From the NCBI RefSeq assembly GCF_901933205.1, contig NC_044600.1, positions 1-64,000 on the forward strand: a stretch of 64,000 bases of DNA, given 5' to 3'. Position numbers and translations under genes: made by a program. Within the stretch, counting starts at the first letter, position 1. Each line of letters opens with the position of its first letter. Shown in pieces: positions 11,534 through 24,962 of this stretch. The DNA comes from Camarhynchus parvulus (taxonomy: Eukaryota; Chordata; Aves; Passeriformes; Thraupidae). The notes under the pieces were generated by a model, which was given only the letters and a program-made list of their open reading frames with translations, was not told where the DNA came from and made no database searches.

Positions 11534-13704
11534 AACTGAAATTCCCACCTTCAAGGGGTGTCCATATGTATGATATAGGCTTCAGATTACCTCTCCTGAA
11601 AAAACTCCAGAACTAAACCCAAAGAGAACAATAGCAGATAAACCCCTACTATCATTAGAGCTGGAAATAAGGATGTTTTCCCTTCAGTGTCGCTTTACTT
11701 TGAATACCGCCGGTTGTAAACTCCATTTCATGACATCACAAGAGAGACTTAACTTTCCTTATCTGCTGAGGAGAGGGTTTCTTTCAGCAAATGTGTTCAA
11801 ACTGGTAATTTGCCTGCTCAGCCGAGTCCTAGTTTCTGTTTTGAATGCCCTTCTCTGTATCACTCAAGTAAAGATTCTTAAATGATTGTTAATATAGTGA
11901 AACACTAAGCTGTACCCATGACAGAGGAGTAAAATAATATAATGAAGTGATGTCTTAGAACTGGTATGTATGATACAAAATACAAAAGGTTCTTTCAGTC
12001 AGTGAATAACTCCCACATAGCAATTAGTGGAAAAAGATGAATATTTTAAGGTGCAGTACCTACAGCCAATCTACTTGAAATCAGACAGATGCCCTTCAGT
12101 TCCTTTATGGAGAAAATTGAGCTTTTTTTTTATGGAGTTTTGTGGGAGAAATCTTGGCACTAAAAACAGGCAAACAAGTTCCACCCTGTACCCACATGTT
12201 TCTAACTTGAAATTGCTTTCAAGGGGAATGAAATTCAATAACAAAGGTAGTTCATTATGTTGGGCATGAGCTATTGCATTTTTTTATTTTCTATAATAAA
12301 CTCTTTGTTCCACAATCTGCCACTGAATACAAGCTTTCCCCGCTTTCCAATGTGAAGCACAACACACTGTGCTGTGGTGCTAAAGCTGTGCCTAACCCCC
12401 CTGTACCCTTAACCTGGCTGCTGCACAGCCCAGGGGGATCCTGAGAGACTGATGAAGGAGGCTCTGTAGTTCTTTGGGGGAACTGGAGTTTTAGTCCTCC
12501 CCTGAGCCCCTTTGAGACCAGTTTGTCTCCACTACATCAATAAGATCAGGTGGGTAGACAGTCTGATGTGTCTCCATCAACCTGCACTGTCTCCTTCCTG
12601 CAGTAATTCTTTTTACATTCAATTCAGAGGACAGAAAATAATAGGCTTACATTTCAAATAGACATTAGGTAACAATTTCCATTTTCAAGGAATAAGAAGC
12701 CTAGAGAGCACATGGAATTGCCATCGCCGCAGGTCTTAAAAAACACTCAGGGTGATAAGACAAATATCTGCCAGAATTGGTATAGATTGATTTTCCCCTT
12801 AGAGCAAGTCCTCACAAATGTATTTTCTACGACTAATTTAAAATAAAAAGACAGCAGAAGAGGGCAAAACATGAGAGCAACATAAGACTGGCCTTGTCTC
12901 CTGCATGCTGTAAGTATTTTTTTACATTCTTGATAAAAGCTGAAATGCACCTTGATTTTCTAAAGTTTTTGCTACAGGCCCTCATAAAGGATTAGGAGCA
13001 GCAAACATTCAGGTAGAAGTTGGACAAGCGGCAAGAAAAGTGCTGCAATACAGAAGACTTCTCAGGCTGATAAGAAAAGTTTAGAAATGCCATTTCTTGG
13101 GCAGATCCATCCAACATGCTTCACACTTTGGAGGTGTACCAGTGGGAAGAAGGGCAAGCTGCACAGGTGGAGGTCTCCATTCTTCCTACTGATTTTTTTT
13201 TGTTGTTTGTTTTTTTAAAAAGCAAAATCTGAAAGTCAATTTTTAAAACCCTGTCAAGTTGCTCACATAAAGTGCAAAGCGCTATTTGTTCTGGGAAGGC
13301 GGTTAGCTCGCTTCCACTCTCCATCACATGCCTAATGGCTTTTCCAGCTAAACAGTGTATCATTTACATTTCAAGCATGGCATTGTGTAGGTTGTCAGCT
13401 GGAATGAAGATGTGTAATTTTCCTTGGGCTGAAATAATATCTTCCACACCAGCACTGTAGCATTTGCTCTTCTCCAGCATATCTGTGCTGACATTCTGTC
13501 ACAGAATTGTGCATTGATGATTTTAACAGGGAGAGGACACACACAGAAACAAATCTCATTAAATTTCTAAGCACTGATAACTTTAAATGATGGGAGCAGC
13601 TTCTGCAGCTCCGGCTGGAGCTGTGACCAGTGTGTGACCAAGACAAGTGCATCCTCCTGCTCCCCATTTGGATTCTATCAGTTGACTTCTGCCCACAGCA
13701 GAAG

Positions 13705-13765
13705 GCTGAAACGAGATGATCTTAAGGTCCCTTTCAACCCAAACCATTCCATGATTCTATGACTC
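13705..13765 (+). mobile_element. CR1-type LINE, very short 3' end
   Basis: The run gagatgatcttaaggtccc, then tttcaacccaaaccattcc and atgattctatga is the sense terminus of avian CR1, with the ATGATTCTATGA end repeat. Confidence 0.85.
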
Positions 13766-16700
13766 AATGTAAAAGCAACTTTGATTTCTAAGTTGTTCTC
13801 AGTTTACTCCCAGATTGTTTATTTTTAGTGATACATACACTAGGAAATGCGTGCTCTATTTTAAAGCGATAAAAGGATTTCAGGAGGTATATTCATTTGA
13901 ATTTTTTGAAGTCAGATCTCAGTGGGCTGTTAACAATAGGTTAGATGATACAAAAGAAATAAAAAATTGCTGTCATCTTATTTTAGGGCTCCCATACCTT
14001 ATCGGTGATTTCTCATGGGTAGCTCCTCACAGCACTAACTCCTTCTTCCTCACAGTACAGACAACAAAGTTCAACTCCCTTCTCAACCAGCTAACCCACT
14101 CTTTTGTAGCACTCGCCTTCTTATTGGACACAGCTGTGGCCTATTAAGAGCAGGCCTGTTCCTAATCTTTGGTGATTAGTACAGCTGCAACTCCTCAGGT
14201 GTGAGACTACCTTCTGCACTATCTTTATTTTCTTACAGTCTACCCCTCCACAAAAAATGACAGTAAAATCACAGCAGAAGTTGTGGCAAATAGAACAAAA
14301 CCTCCCCACTCCCACCTTACTATTTAGACTGGCACAAAACTCCACCACTCTTCATCCTAGCTAAGTCGGGGGGGCAGATCCAAGATGTAGGCAGCTCATT
14401 CATGGGTTCCTGGAGACTTTTTAAGTCTGTTCACGGACAAGTAGCTAAAGCTGTCTTCTATTTCAGCATATGTACAGTGGTTTGGTAACCCTGGGATAGA
14501 TAAATTTTACATAGGTTGACAGCTAAAGGTTAGTACAGCTTGTTTAAGCTTCCTCCTGCCTGTGTGAATCTGCAGTATTGGTAGCAGTACACCCAAGATG
14601 TATGACTCTTTCTACATTTAGCAGGCAGTTATTACTGGGACAACAAAGGAAATGTCATTATGGGAAATGATTTGAGATTAAAAATCAAAACACTGGGAAG
14701 ATAATTGCCTATTGCATAAGATGACTGTTGAGCCTCAATGCACAGTTCTCTGTGCTTTTAGGTATCAGAAAGCATTTAGCATGTCATGGCACTTTAATGG
14801 TTCCAAAGTAAATGAATCATGGAGAGTTTCAAGGATGCCCAGAAGAATTATCTTTGCTATATTATTTCATTGCCTGATTGCTCCTGTAACTAGAGAAGTG
14901 CAAGGGTTTCATTCCAGTGTTTATTTTTCTCTCTTTTCTAAGAAATGACACTGATATTTCACTGGCCATTCCCATACTGAAACTGGCTGAGGAAACTCCT
15001 GGAAAAGGGGGCTGGAAGGGATGCAAGAATGGAAAAACAGGATAAAAGTTATGTGGAGCCATAGATTAATGACAGCATTTGAGATCCTGTTGCAGGCAAA
15101 TTGCATCACAATAACTCCACTGAACAGTCTGGATTTGGGCATTGTAACAAGATCTGAAACTCTTTTCTAATATTTTAACCAAAAAGATACCCCATCTTGT
15201 TGCTGCATCACCAAATGCTCCTTTGGACAGCTCCTCTGAACTGACCTTCCATCTCAGTTTTGTAACAGTGAGGGCTGGGATGGTGTATTTTTGCTCCTAG
15301 GCGTGCTGATAAGTCTTGTGGTATTTGAAAGTTTAATTGGGTATCTCATCTTAGTTTCAAAAAACAGGGACACTGTTCCAATTAAATATTGCTGCAGGAT
15401 TTGATGCCCCAAGTCTCAGTACCTGCACGGCTCCCTCTGCCCTTGGTGTAAAATCAACTCGACACAGATAAACCCCGAAATAAACCAATGTTTTTTTCTC
15501 CTACATGTGTAGTCTTTTACAATAAATGGTTACACTCTGTTATGAATGTGACACAGATGAGGAAATTGTCTTTGAAGTGTACTAAAAACATTTTCCATTT
15601 TCATAACTCAGTAGTTGCTTTGTCTCCAGCTGCTCAGGAGACTAGGCAATGGTAAAGAAAAATCAATACAGGATAGAGAAGATGTTCCCACTTAGTGGTG
15701 AAAACCATCAGATTGACAGACACTGAAATCAAGCTCTTGTCATCACAAGTGAAGAAATCCAGCGTGGGCAGTGCCCTCTGCAACATTCCTCCCCTTTGCC
15801 TGAGACTTGTCACTCTGAAATAGATGCCTGGCAAGACAGGGAGGTGATGTTCTCTGTTTTGGGAGGCATTCAATGTGGTACACAGAAATGACGTATTCCC
15901 ATTCTCCTAGAAGGACAGAGCAGAACAGAACGCAGCCCTGAATGTTTTGGTAATCTGCTCTGAATATGAACTGCTCTCTCCGACATGGATGCTTACTCCG
16001 GCATGCATTCAGGCTTTTCCACTTCATACTTGCTTGCCTGAAAACTAGAAAATGGATTGGGAACAGTCACACAGCCATAAAATGGCTTTTTGTCCCTTTA
16101 TCTTGCCGTTACGCGTCATGCCATTGGCAATTTCAGTTTAAAGAGAAGACAATAAAGTTGAAACACATTCTGACTGATATAAGTCAGAAACAAGGCAATT
16201 ACTCACACCTATCCCTGAGAAGGTTGTCTCAAGAGCAGGGACTCCTCTTTCCAAAACAAATGTGGCAAAGCCAGCTCAGAAAACACTAGGAAGAAAAATA
16301 CATTTCAGAAATCCTAGTTACAAATGCAAAGTCTGTGTTAAAAGTTGGAGTTGTTAAAGGACTCCAGGTCAGGACTTTTTGATGAAGGAGCAAAAAGCTT
16401 TCCATCATGTCAGAAAAACATGACCTAAAAGGAAGGCTACTGGGATTTGCTAAAAGAGACAGATTTACATTGATCTGGTCAGACTGCTAGATTTAAATCA
16501 GTTTTCTCCATAATGGGAGGAGTCAAGGAATGCACCTATGGTGTCCCAGCAGAAAGTTCGGCTTTGCATTAAAGAGTCTGGGCACATGGACAGCAACCAA
16601 GCTCATCTGTAGGAGAGATCCTAACCTAAGAAAAGCCTTTTTTAAGAGAAAATGCCACAACAGAGTCTACCCAATTCAGAACTAGGATTGGCAAGCTATT

Positions 16701-19574
16701 CAGAATCAGTCTACTGTTAACACCCGACAAACATAAATGTCAGTTCACTCAGTGGAGAGACAGGATGCATCAGCCAGCAATAAACAGATGGCGAAACTAC
16801 TAGGAGAGACAATCAAAGGGTTTAAAATGAGTTTGAGATGCAAAAGAAGAGTTAAGACTACTAAATAATTCTATTCAGAAATGATACTAATAACAACCGA
16901 AAAATATGAGTTAAAAGTATCTTAACTTTAATGAAATTATCTTAATATAGCTGCGGTTTAGTAGGTATCAGTTTTGTGCTCCTAGCACTTTAGCTGCAAA
17001 GCATTCTGACATATTTTTATAAATAACGATCAATGCAGCATGACCAATGCACCTTGAAATACCAAAAATAAGCAACAAAAAAATTACTATTTTGGAAAAA
17101 AATTTTATTTATTAATGAGTTAAGATTTTGGCTGTTTTCAAAAAGGATTTCAAAAGGAGCATTTATTTTCTGTGAAGCTTGAGCCTGAAAATCTAGCCAG
17201 AATTACTTCAATTGCTTTTCACACCAGGAGGCAAAACTCCAAAATAATGTCTTAGAATACTTTACGGTTTGGAGTAACAATGTCATTCTCTTCCTTTAGA
17301 GCTAGATTTGAAAAACAGAAAGCTATCAGAAATAGCTGAAATTCTGCTATCGAAAACAAATTGCAGATGTGGTTTGCTATCTGTCCTTCAGATTTTCGTT
17401 GGGTCTAGACATTGTTATTTTGTGTGCTTTTTGAAAATACTGGTTTTCACCTCCTATTGATCCACTAAGACAGTATTTTAGGCTCCATAAAGAGAGAAGC
17501 TGGACAACTACCTAAAACCTCCAGTAATAAAAGGATCGAGGAAAGAATTGTGAGAAATGATGAAACTTCCTGATGCCACATTCCTCCAGGGAGGCAAAAA
17601 GATGGGAAAAAAGCAGTCTCTCAGTGGAAAGAGAAAATCAAGTAGAATTTCGTGTTGCTTTGAGCAGGGTTAGACATGTGTACTGTGCCCTGTTAGAGAG
17701 AGAGAGCAGGGAGAAATGAGTCTGTGTTTCCAGATAGTGGGGGGTTCTAAAGCGTGAAGCATCAGAATGGGCATTCGGGTCCGGATACACAAACTCTGGT
17801 CCAGTTTGGGATGAACAGCACATGAAGTAACAGGAATAAAGAGAATTTTAAGCTTTTGCCACTTTCTGGAGTTGCTTGCAGCTGTGACACATGTTGATAT
17901 CCTCAAGAGGCTTTAATATGGGTTGGGAGGTCTGTCTGCTTTCCCTTTATACCTGAATCATCCCCCAAACCAACTGCTGGGAGCAACTAACAGCTCAAGA
18001 ACCCAGTCCTGTGGATTATGAGTTGCTCAGAGGGATACCAGTTCAGGTCCTTCATCCCAGCATACAAAATGCTCAAGTGACAGAACTACCGAACCTCAGA
18101 GTCCACGTTGCCAGTCCGAATCTCTTGAACAGCTCTGGAAGCTCAGGCACTGTAAGAGTTGGTTGAGATCTCTGCTGCTGGCCAAGCTTTGGTGCATCAA
18201 CCAACCTCTAGTGCAATGCAAGACAAGCAATAAGCTTCTTTCAGCTCAATTCCAGTTTCAGCTAAACACCTGATGCATCGTTCAGATGCCACCCTTGAGT
18301 ACTCAGCACTTGGTGGAGTACAATTAGTTCCCAATGTTTGGTGACACCCTGAATCTCCCATACAGGAAAATGAAACATTTATGTAAGTATCTGACATAAA
18401 GTTGTCACAAACTGCTACAGTTACTGAACTCTGTATTAAATATAATGTATGGTACTACGCCAGTGTGGGTGGACAACATAATCAGGATCCTCAAAGATAC
18501 CTTAATCTGTGAGCAACCTACATACTGCACCTGTATGAAAGGACATATTCTGGTTGATGATGACAAGAGCTTCTCTTCTGAAAGCACTTTCAATAAGCAT
18601 AATTGGAACTTTTAACCCATGAATCCTCTTTCCATCAGTAATGCCTCCTCCCACCATGACACAGAACAGATCTTCCATTTGATGTACATTCTACCACCTG
18701 GTCTTTCACCAGCTGATATATATGGCATGGTTATATTTGAAAGGATTGGGACTGGGGGAGGAAAAGAATAAGGCTTTTCATGCATAGTACTTAGAGAATT
18801 TTTTTTTTGAGTAAATGAAACAAGCTTGATTTTGTGTGTCAGAATATGTACAGCTAAAGGGACTATAAGGTTGCTTTTGTGATTTCAACAGGGTACCTTC
18901 TCCACTCCAATGCCACAGCTCAAGAACAACCCAAAGGAAAAATACTCCAGTGACTGATCTTAATTTTCACGGCATAAGGCTTCAGGCCTTTGATCTCTTT
19001 TCCACTCCCACTATTTAGAAATTAGATCTTGGCTTTCTTAATTTTAGGAGATTTAGCTCAATGCACCACATTTCTTGTATCTTAGTTTACCAAAAAGTTA
19101 AGCAGGAGTTCATCAAAGATGATTTGAGCACATAATGAGATTATTTGAGATTTGACTGTTGACTTATCTAAAGATAAGAAAACCCATACTAATACTAACA
19201 TGTCTGATTGAGAAAGCATCAGGAAATCAGGAATCTTCTCTCAGAAGATTTGACTCATCAGTTGTACCATTCAAAGCCAATATGTACATGGGTTGTTGCA
19301 AGATAACAGGTATCTATCAAGCAACTACCTGTAAACTTCTTCATACTTTGGCATAAATTGAAACAGTGGGACTGTTTCAAGGGAAAAAATCTAAGTGTTA
19401 CCAGTACTGTGGCCATAAATTTTGGTTTTATACTGCCTTTTGGAAGGTCACTGCACTTCTGTGATAGAAAGGCTAATCAGAGCATGTGGAATCCTCTGAC
19501 TCCTCCCTCTCAGGGAAGACTCTATCATAGAGTTTTCCCCACCTAGGCTTATAGAGAAGACTTAACCCATGATG

Positions 19575-19930
19575 CTCTGCAGCACTACTGTCAATCTACA
19601 TCAGATTGCCTCCCCCATTGGCCAGGTGACACTGCCCACCCCAATTATTCATCCCTCATCCCCCTGCAGGTTGCTGCCCTTAGTCCTGCCCCTTGCCCTC
19701 ACCTGTGCCCTCAGGTCACTGACCCCACACTTAAGTTGTGCAGACCACATGGTTTGGTCTTTTGTCTCTGATCCCTTTGGTGTGGTGAATGCAATAAACC
19801 CCCTGCTGGAATATATCATGCAAAGATCCTTTCTGCCTTTCCTCTGCTGAGTTATCTGTGGCATGTGCATGGACTCGAAATGGCTGTTCATGTGGCCTTA
19901 CTCTGAGTGGCTTCTGAAGGAGGTGTTTCA
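19575..19930 (+). mobile_element. LTR-like segment, probable solo endogenous retrovirus LTR remnant
   Basis: A C-rich, promoter-like stretch with an inverted CCAAT box (cattggcc) is followed by an AATAAA at about 19793 and then a T/C-rich block. The order resembles the U3, R and U5 parts of an LTR. The sequence after AATAAA looks like the segment at 56755-57135, which suggests one family. No retroviral coding region lies next to it, and the ends and target duplication could not be fixed. Confidence 0.4.
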
Positions 19931-20551
19931 AAGAATGTTGCAGCATTTCTACCATCCTGCCACGCTGCAACAAGAGCATAGTCTGTTTCTATTGCTTTGT
20001 CAGAAAATATTAACTATATTCTGATATATTTTATCTGCCATTAATGTGTACTGAAGAGTTTTGTATTAATTTAGGATATTCTCTGCTTACACGTACTATT
20101 GAGAAAACTATTTCAGATTTTCATTATATTCTCATTTTAGAAAATTTTGAACAACAGTAATAAATGTTTGCTATTGAATACACAAACCCTAATGTTATAG
20201 TTTTGATACAATATGATATTTACTTATCATAAGTATATCTGCAGTAAAAATCCCACCTTGTTTCAACTAATGTATTTAAAGGAACTCTGTTTCTCTTTTC
20301 CTCCTCCCTCGCTGTTCCACTAGCTGAAAAGCCAATAAAAAAATTCTCCTCCTCTCCAGTTCAGAACAAGACCTATGTGCATTTCTCCTAGGCATGTTTT
20401 GAGATCCAGAAGGGAGTGAAAGTAGTTAATGTGCAACAGGAATCAGACATAAGCCTCTACCTTTCCATTGACCCTGCTGACATGCTGCAAGCTAAATATT
20501 AAACATTTTTTTTATCAAAGTCCAGCCTGGGGAGAAGAAACAGTTAAAGAA

Positions 20552-20967
20552 ATGTCTCAATTACACTTGCAATCAGCTAATCAGACTTTGTGTGCATCTG
20601 TGGAATCAAGCTCTGATAATGAAAGCACGAATGAAAAATGGACCGAAGACTCCTTTCCAGGATTAGAAATATTGTGCACAATTTATGTTACATACGCTGT
20701 GATCATTTCAGTGGGTCTCCTTGGAAATGCAATACTCATCAAAGTTTTTTTCAAGATTAAATCAATGCAGACGGTTCCCAACATCTTCATCACCAGCCTG
20801 GCATTCGGAGACCTGCTGCTTTTACTAACGTGTGTGCCTATAGATGCAACACGTTACATTGTGGATACCTGGCTCTTCGGAAGAATTGGGTGCAAGCTGC
20901 TGTCTTTTATCCAGTTAACATCTGTTGGAGTATCAGTGTTTACCCTGACTGTTCTCAGTGCTGACAG
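20552..20967 (+). CDS. BRS3: BRS3 exon 1: N-terminus to TM3
   Basis: Opens with [13 protein letters not shown] and runs through TM1-TM3 to [11 protein letters not shown] plus two bases of the Arg codon of DRY. The donor is gtgggt at 20968. The residue facing the ligand at position 121 is Gln ([11 protein letters not shown]). Confidence 0.96.
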
Positions 20968-23900
20968 GTGGGTCTGTGCAACTGATTTGCCAGGAGATAC
21001 TGCAGGTTTGAAATTAGAAATTAATAAAATAGCAGATATCATAATTTTGCACAGTCTTAAACAGCACGTTGCAATAGATTAAAAATCCCAAACGACCAGC
21101 CCCCCATGTAATTTAAAAATATGTGATAGTAAAATTGTAGCACTTCTTTTTAAGGGAGTGAGGTGAGGAAAACTCTGACCTTTTATTACTTTAAGGTACA
21201 GTACAAGGGTTTTTCTCAATTGCACAGAAGAAGGAAATGGCTTAAGTTGGGAAAAGACAGTATGTTGGTGCTATCTAGTGGTACAGTGAAGTAGTCAAGG
21301 AAGATGAAAAATAAAACTGATTATGAGTGAAAATTCTTTAACCTATGTACTCAGGGATACATTAAAATCCTAGAACATAAAAGACTGACATGGGATAAAA
21401 AGCCAAAAGAAAACACAGAACAGACTGGGGGACAAAGGAATGACTCTCATGATTTGATGGCTAATGTAATTTTCACCTTGAGAAGTGTATAAATATATAA
21501 TTTTTTTTCTCTTGTAGTTCTTCTGTCTTTTACAGAAATATTTTAGCCCGGGGGTTGTGAAATTAAATTCAGGTTGTAATGACAGCATTGCTAGGATCAG
21601 TGTTCTGACTGCTGTCAGTAAGTGCTGAATCTGTTTTCTGTGTACTACTTTCTTGAATGAACAAAACTAAGAGGAGATTTCAGTTCAATCAGCAGGAGCA
21701 TTGAGGAGTAGAAAAACAAAAACTGAAATTTAGTATTGAGAGAGAAAAAAGGTCATCTTGTCTGCCAGCAATTGTGGATTGTATGTAATAGCAAATTGTT
21801 CATGTGTCCAGAATTTTACCAGTGGTACTGTTACTGTACTCCAAAATAATCAGTCAGCACAGGAATGACCACATAGGGTCAAATCAAGGATCCATGTAGA
21901 CCAATACTAGCCTCCAGCAGTGGTAGTATAAGGACAAGAAAAGACATGTATGAAGAGTAAAAAACCTCTATCAAACTACATTTTTAACCCGATGCCTTCA
22001 GATGACACTGAACAGATGTTGTTTCTGTCTATTTAATATAACCTCAAAGAATTTCTCTTTTGGATACTTGTTCAGCTTTTTCTTGAACTTGCTTAGCAAT
22101 GATTTTCATTGCCTGTACAAAGTAACTCCTTTTATTTCTGCACTGCACATGGCTTCATTTAATGGTGCTGGCACTTGTGTTGGGAGACAGTGATCCCTCT
22201 TCATGTCTCCAGGCTATTCATGTCGTAATCCATCCTTAGGTTGTGTTTCTTCTAGTTAAGGTGTGCAGAGCAACACACGATAATAAAAAGTTCCATGAAT
22301 CGGGGATACAGGTAATTGCACAATTGTCTCTTTTTGTTCTCCATTTTTTTCCTAATACTACCTAACATTTTGCTTTTTTGTTGTTGTTGTTTTGGTTTGG
22401 GTTTATTTTAGGGTTTTTTAACTACTGCTGAAGATAAACTAATGTTTACGTTTAACTATCTACTGTAGCTCCAAGGTCTTGGTCCTGTAGAATGTCAATT
22501 CAGAATTCACCATGACTAGATGACCTTTAAAGATCCCTTCCAACCTCAGCTCTCCTCTGATTCTATGGTTTAGACACTTGTTTCTGTATTTAATTCTTCA
22601 TAGCAGCTGTTATATAAATACTCTGCACCACATTTTCACAGAGCAACTACATTGTAAACTCTTTACAGAGCAAGCTCAGATCAGTCATGGGCTTAATGCC
22701 AGACTGTTGTGTTTCAATATGCTAGAAGACCTCAAAGTGAATAAAAATGGTATTTATTTGATAAATAGCAAGCGAGCTTCCAGCTTTCTATTTAAATTTG
22801 CCTAGAGGAGAAAAAGACCAGATCCTCAGCTTGTGCAAAATGATACAACTAAGCTTTCTTATCCTCTGGGTCCTTTTTCACCGCCTTTCTTTTCATGCCA
22901 GCCTTGTGCTCCCCTGGAGGGGTTGCTTCTTTCTGCATTATCAAGACTCCCTGGTCCTTTAGGAGCAGGGTATATTGTTTCCTGTGCTTCATCCGCCTTC
23001 ATGGAAATTGGTCTATGTCCCAGTTCCGCACAGATTATCACACATCTATAGATTAATCCAGATTCTTCTTGTATGCCTGACTCAGACCATATGCTGCAGA
23101 ATCACAGGCATGAATCAACAGCAGTGCCCTCTCCTGCTTTATAAATAAGAATGAATCCTGAGCATTATTTTGAGTCAGATCACTGCACTCAGCAGGGGTC
23201 TTAGGAAGACAGAAGAAAGGAGAGGCGAACATGCGTGGTTTCATCTATTTATAAAATAGTTAACCTGTTTCATACCTTCATCAATGTTGCATACAAATTC
23301 CCTCATTTATCTTTCAAGGCATTGTCATAAAATTAGGAGTGATGATTGCCCTTAGTGATTCCAATCCAAACTTTAGAAGTCATCTTTACATAGGAAGGTT
23401 TTAATGGCAACTCCTGCCTGTCAATCCATTAAAATACATGCCTGAAATAAATGTTTACATTTTGATTTTAATTCCAAAGAGCTAGTGTCTGCTTTCATTT
23501 CCAAGAGAATTCCAGCACCCTTTGTTTAGCAAGAACAGTAATGGCTTTAGCCTTAAGAATTTTGCAGTATGTGCTCATATCATTTCTGTGTTTATTCTGA
23601 CAGCGATGTTGGTCATTTTAGGTACAGAGCCATTGTTAAACCCTTGGAACTGCAGACTTCAGATGCGCTCCTGAAGACCTGCTGTAAAGCGGGCTGTGTT
23701 TGGATTGTCTCCATGATATTTGCTATCCCAGAGGCTGTTTTTTCAGATTTGTATTCTTTCAGCAATCCTGAGAAAAATGTAACTTTTGAGGCGTGTGCCC
23801 CCTATCCTGTATCTGAGAAGATCCTGCAGGAAGCTCACTCCCTGGTTTGCTTCTTAGTGTTTTATATTGTGCCCTTAGCTGTCATTTCTGTCTACTACTT

Positions 23901-24962
23901 TCTTATCGCCAGAACTTTATATAAAAGTACATCCAACATGCCAGCAGAAGAACACACTCATGCCCGTAAGCAGGTAAGCTCTGATCAAGCACTAAACTCT
24001 CCAATTTTCCAAAGTCTATTGTGTTGATTAAATACTAATTCTTAAGTACAGAACTTTGCCTCATAATGGAGTAAAAAGCTCCACAAACTTAGCCCATACC
24101 AAATTTGAATCCAAACTCATCTGTGCACTTAGGCACATGCTCATGACTCATCATTTGTGAGTGTCCACTCTTTCCTAAAGAGAGATGGGTCTATGTTTTA
24201 TCATGACCCTGTAAACTCAAGAGTTAAAACATTGACTTTTAAACACTGGGACCTCATCCATGTGAGCTGACACAGTAATTACTGTATTTTTAAGTCCTAG
24301 TCTAGATGAGTGTCATATGATGTATAATAGAAATGTGCTCTTCACTGGGACTGCTTTGCTAAAAAATATGAAATAGATTTATTTTCTGGTTTAGGTCTTC
24401 GGGTTTGGGGTTTTATTTGTACATTTTATTTTTACTTTTTGCTTTTTTGGTTATTCAAGCATTTAGACTTTTACACTGCTTTGCAAATCAGCACCAACAA
24501 CACAAATATTTTACTAATTGCTATTACTACCAGCTATGCATTTCTTTCTTGTAGATTGAATCCCGCAAGAGAGTTGCAAAGACAGTGCTGGTGCTTGTGG
24601 CTCTGTTTGCCTTCTGCTGGTTGCCCAACCACATCCTCTACCTGTACCGCTCTTTCACATACCACACTTCTGTCAATGCTTCCACCTTTCATCTGATAGC
24701 AACTATTTTTTCCCGTGCCTTGGCCTTCAGCAATTCCTGCGTCAACCCTTTTGCTCTTTATTGGCTGAGTAAAAGTTTCCGGCAACATTTTAAAAGGCAA
24801 GTCTCATGCTGCAAGGCAGCATTCTGTGCAAAGCCTCCCAGTGCTCCCCAGAGCAGTTCTCCTACCAGAGCCCTGTCAGTCACAGGCAGCATGCGTGGCT
24901 CAGAAATCAGTGTTACACTGCTAACAGATTATAGCATCACGAAAGAAGAGGAAAGTGTTTAG
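20552..24962 (+). CDS. BRS3: BRS3, bombesin receptor subtype 3 (avian BRS-3.5 type)
   Basis: A class A, Gq-type receptor of the bombesin/gastrin-releasing-peptide family in the plasma membrane. Three exons (20552-20967, 23622-23973, 24555-24962) join in phase to 391 codons, against about 399 in human. The start at 20552 gives an N-terminus with glycosylation sites at N10 and N23; an in-frame ATG 28 codons upstream lacks similarity. Seen: TM1 with [13 protein letters not shown]2 with [11 protein letters not shown], disulfide cysteines C114 and C197, the D138-R-Y motif (split by intron 1), TM6 with [17 protein letters not shown]7 with [11 protein letters not shown], and a CC palmitoylation-type site in the tail. 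The residues that give GRPR high bombesin affinity (Q121, P199, R288, A308) are here Q121, P199, R288 and S309, whereas human BRS3 differs at all four. This fits the chicken receptor described as BRS-3.5, which binds bombesin. The gene looks intact. Confidence 0.97.
22368..22420. repeat. T/G-rich low-complexity tract
   Basis: TTG triplets run into TTTTGG-type repeats within BRS3 intron 1. Confidence 0.7.
22512..22570 (+). mobile_element. CR1-type LINE, very short 3' end
   Basis: gactagatgacctttaaag, then atcccttccaacctcagc and a final tctgattctatgg match the sense terminus of avian CR1. Confidence 0.82.
23622..23973 (+). CDS. BRS3: BRS3 exon 2: TM4, second extracellular loop, TM5
   Basis: The acceptor is cattttag ending at 23621 and the donor is gtaagc at 23974. 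It reads [13 protein letters not shown]4 ([16 protein letters not shown]), the loop with N191-V-T glycosylation site and C197-A-P199-Y-P, TM5 ([18 protein letters not shown]), and ends HARKQ in phase 0. Confidence 0.96.
24555..24962 (+). CDS. BRS3: BRS3 exon 3: TM6, TM7 and C-terminal tail
   Basis: The acceptor is cttgtag ending at 24554. It begins [20 protein letters not shown] (end of loop 3 and TM6), then [14 protein letters not shown] with R288, TM7 with [20 protein letters not shown], the SCCK palmitoylation-type site and a tail ending SITKEEESV before TAG at 24960-24962. Confidence 0.96.
   Translation: MESRKRVAKTVLVLVALFAFCWLPNHILYLYRSFTYHTSVNASTFHLIATIFSRALAFSNSCVNPFALYWLSKSFRQHFKRQVSCCKAAFCAKPPSAPQSSSPTRALSVTGSMRGSEISVTLLTDYSITKEEESV

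Larger units (their letters stand above)
10893..20551. other. ADGRG4 3'UTR and ADGRG4-BRS3 intergenic DNA
   Basis: AT-rich sequence without a supported gene. It holds the ADGRG4 poly(A) signal, one CR1 3' end (13705-13765) and one LTR-like segment (19575-19930). Open frames of up to about 110 codons occur on both strands, but they lack recognisable protein motifs and conserved splice context. The last few hundred bases before 20552 should contain the BRS3 5'UTR; no clear TATA box or CpG cluster was seen. Confidence 0.6.
20968..23621 (+). other. BRS3 intron 1
   Basis: A phase-2 intron of about 2.65 kb that splits the Arg codon of the DRY motif. It holds a short CR1 3' end at 22512-22570 and a T/G-rich tract at about 22368-22420, and nothing else that could be identified. 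Confidence 0.85.

Noticed and set aside
20468..20551. In-frame ATG 28 codons upstream of the chosen BRS3 start
   Set aside because: The added residues do not look like a BRS3 N-terminus, and the ATG at 20552 gives the expected length and first residues.
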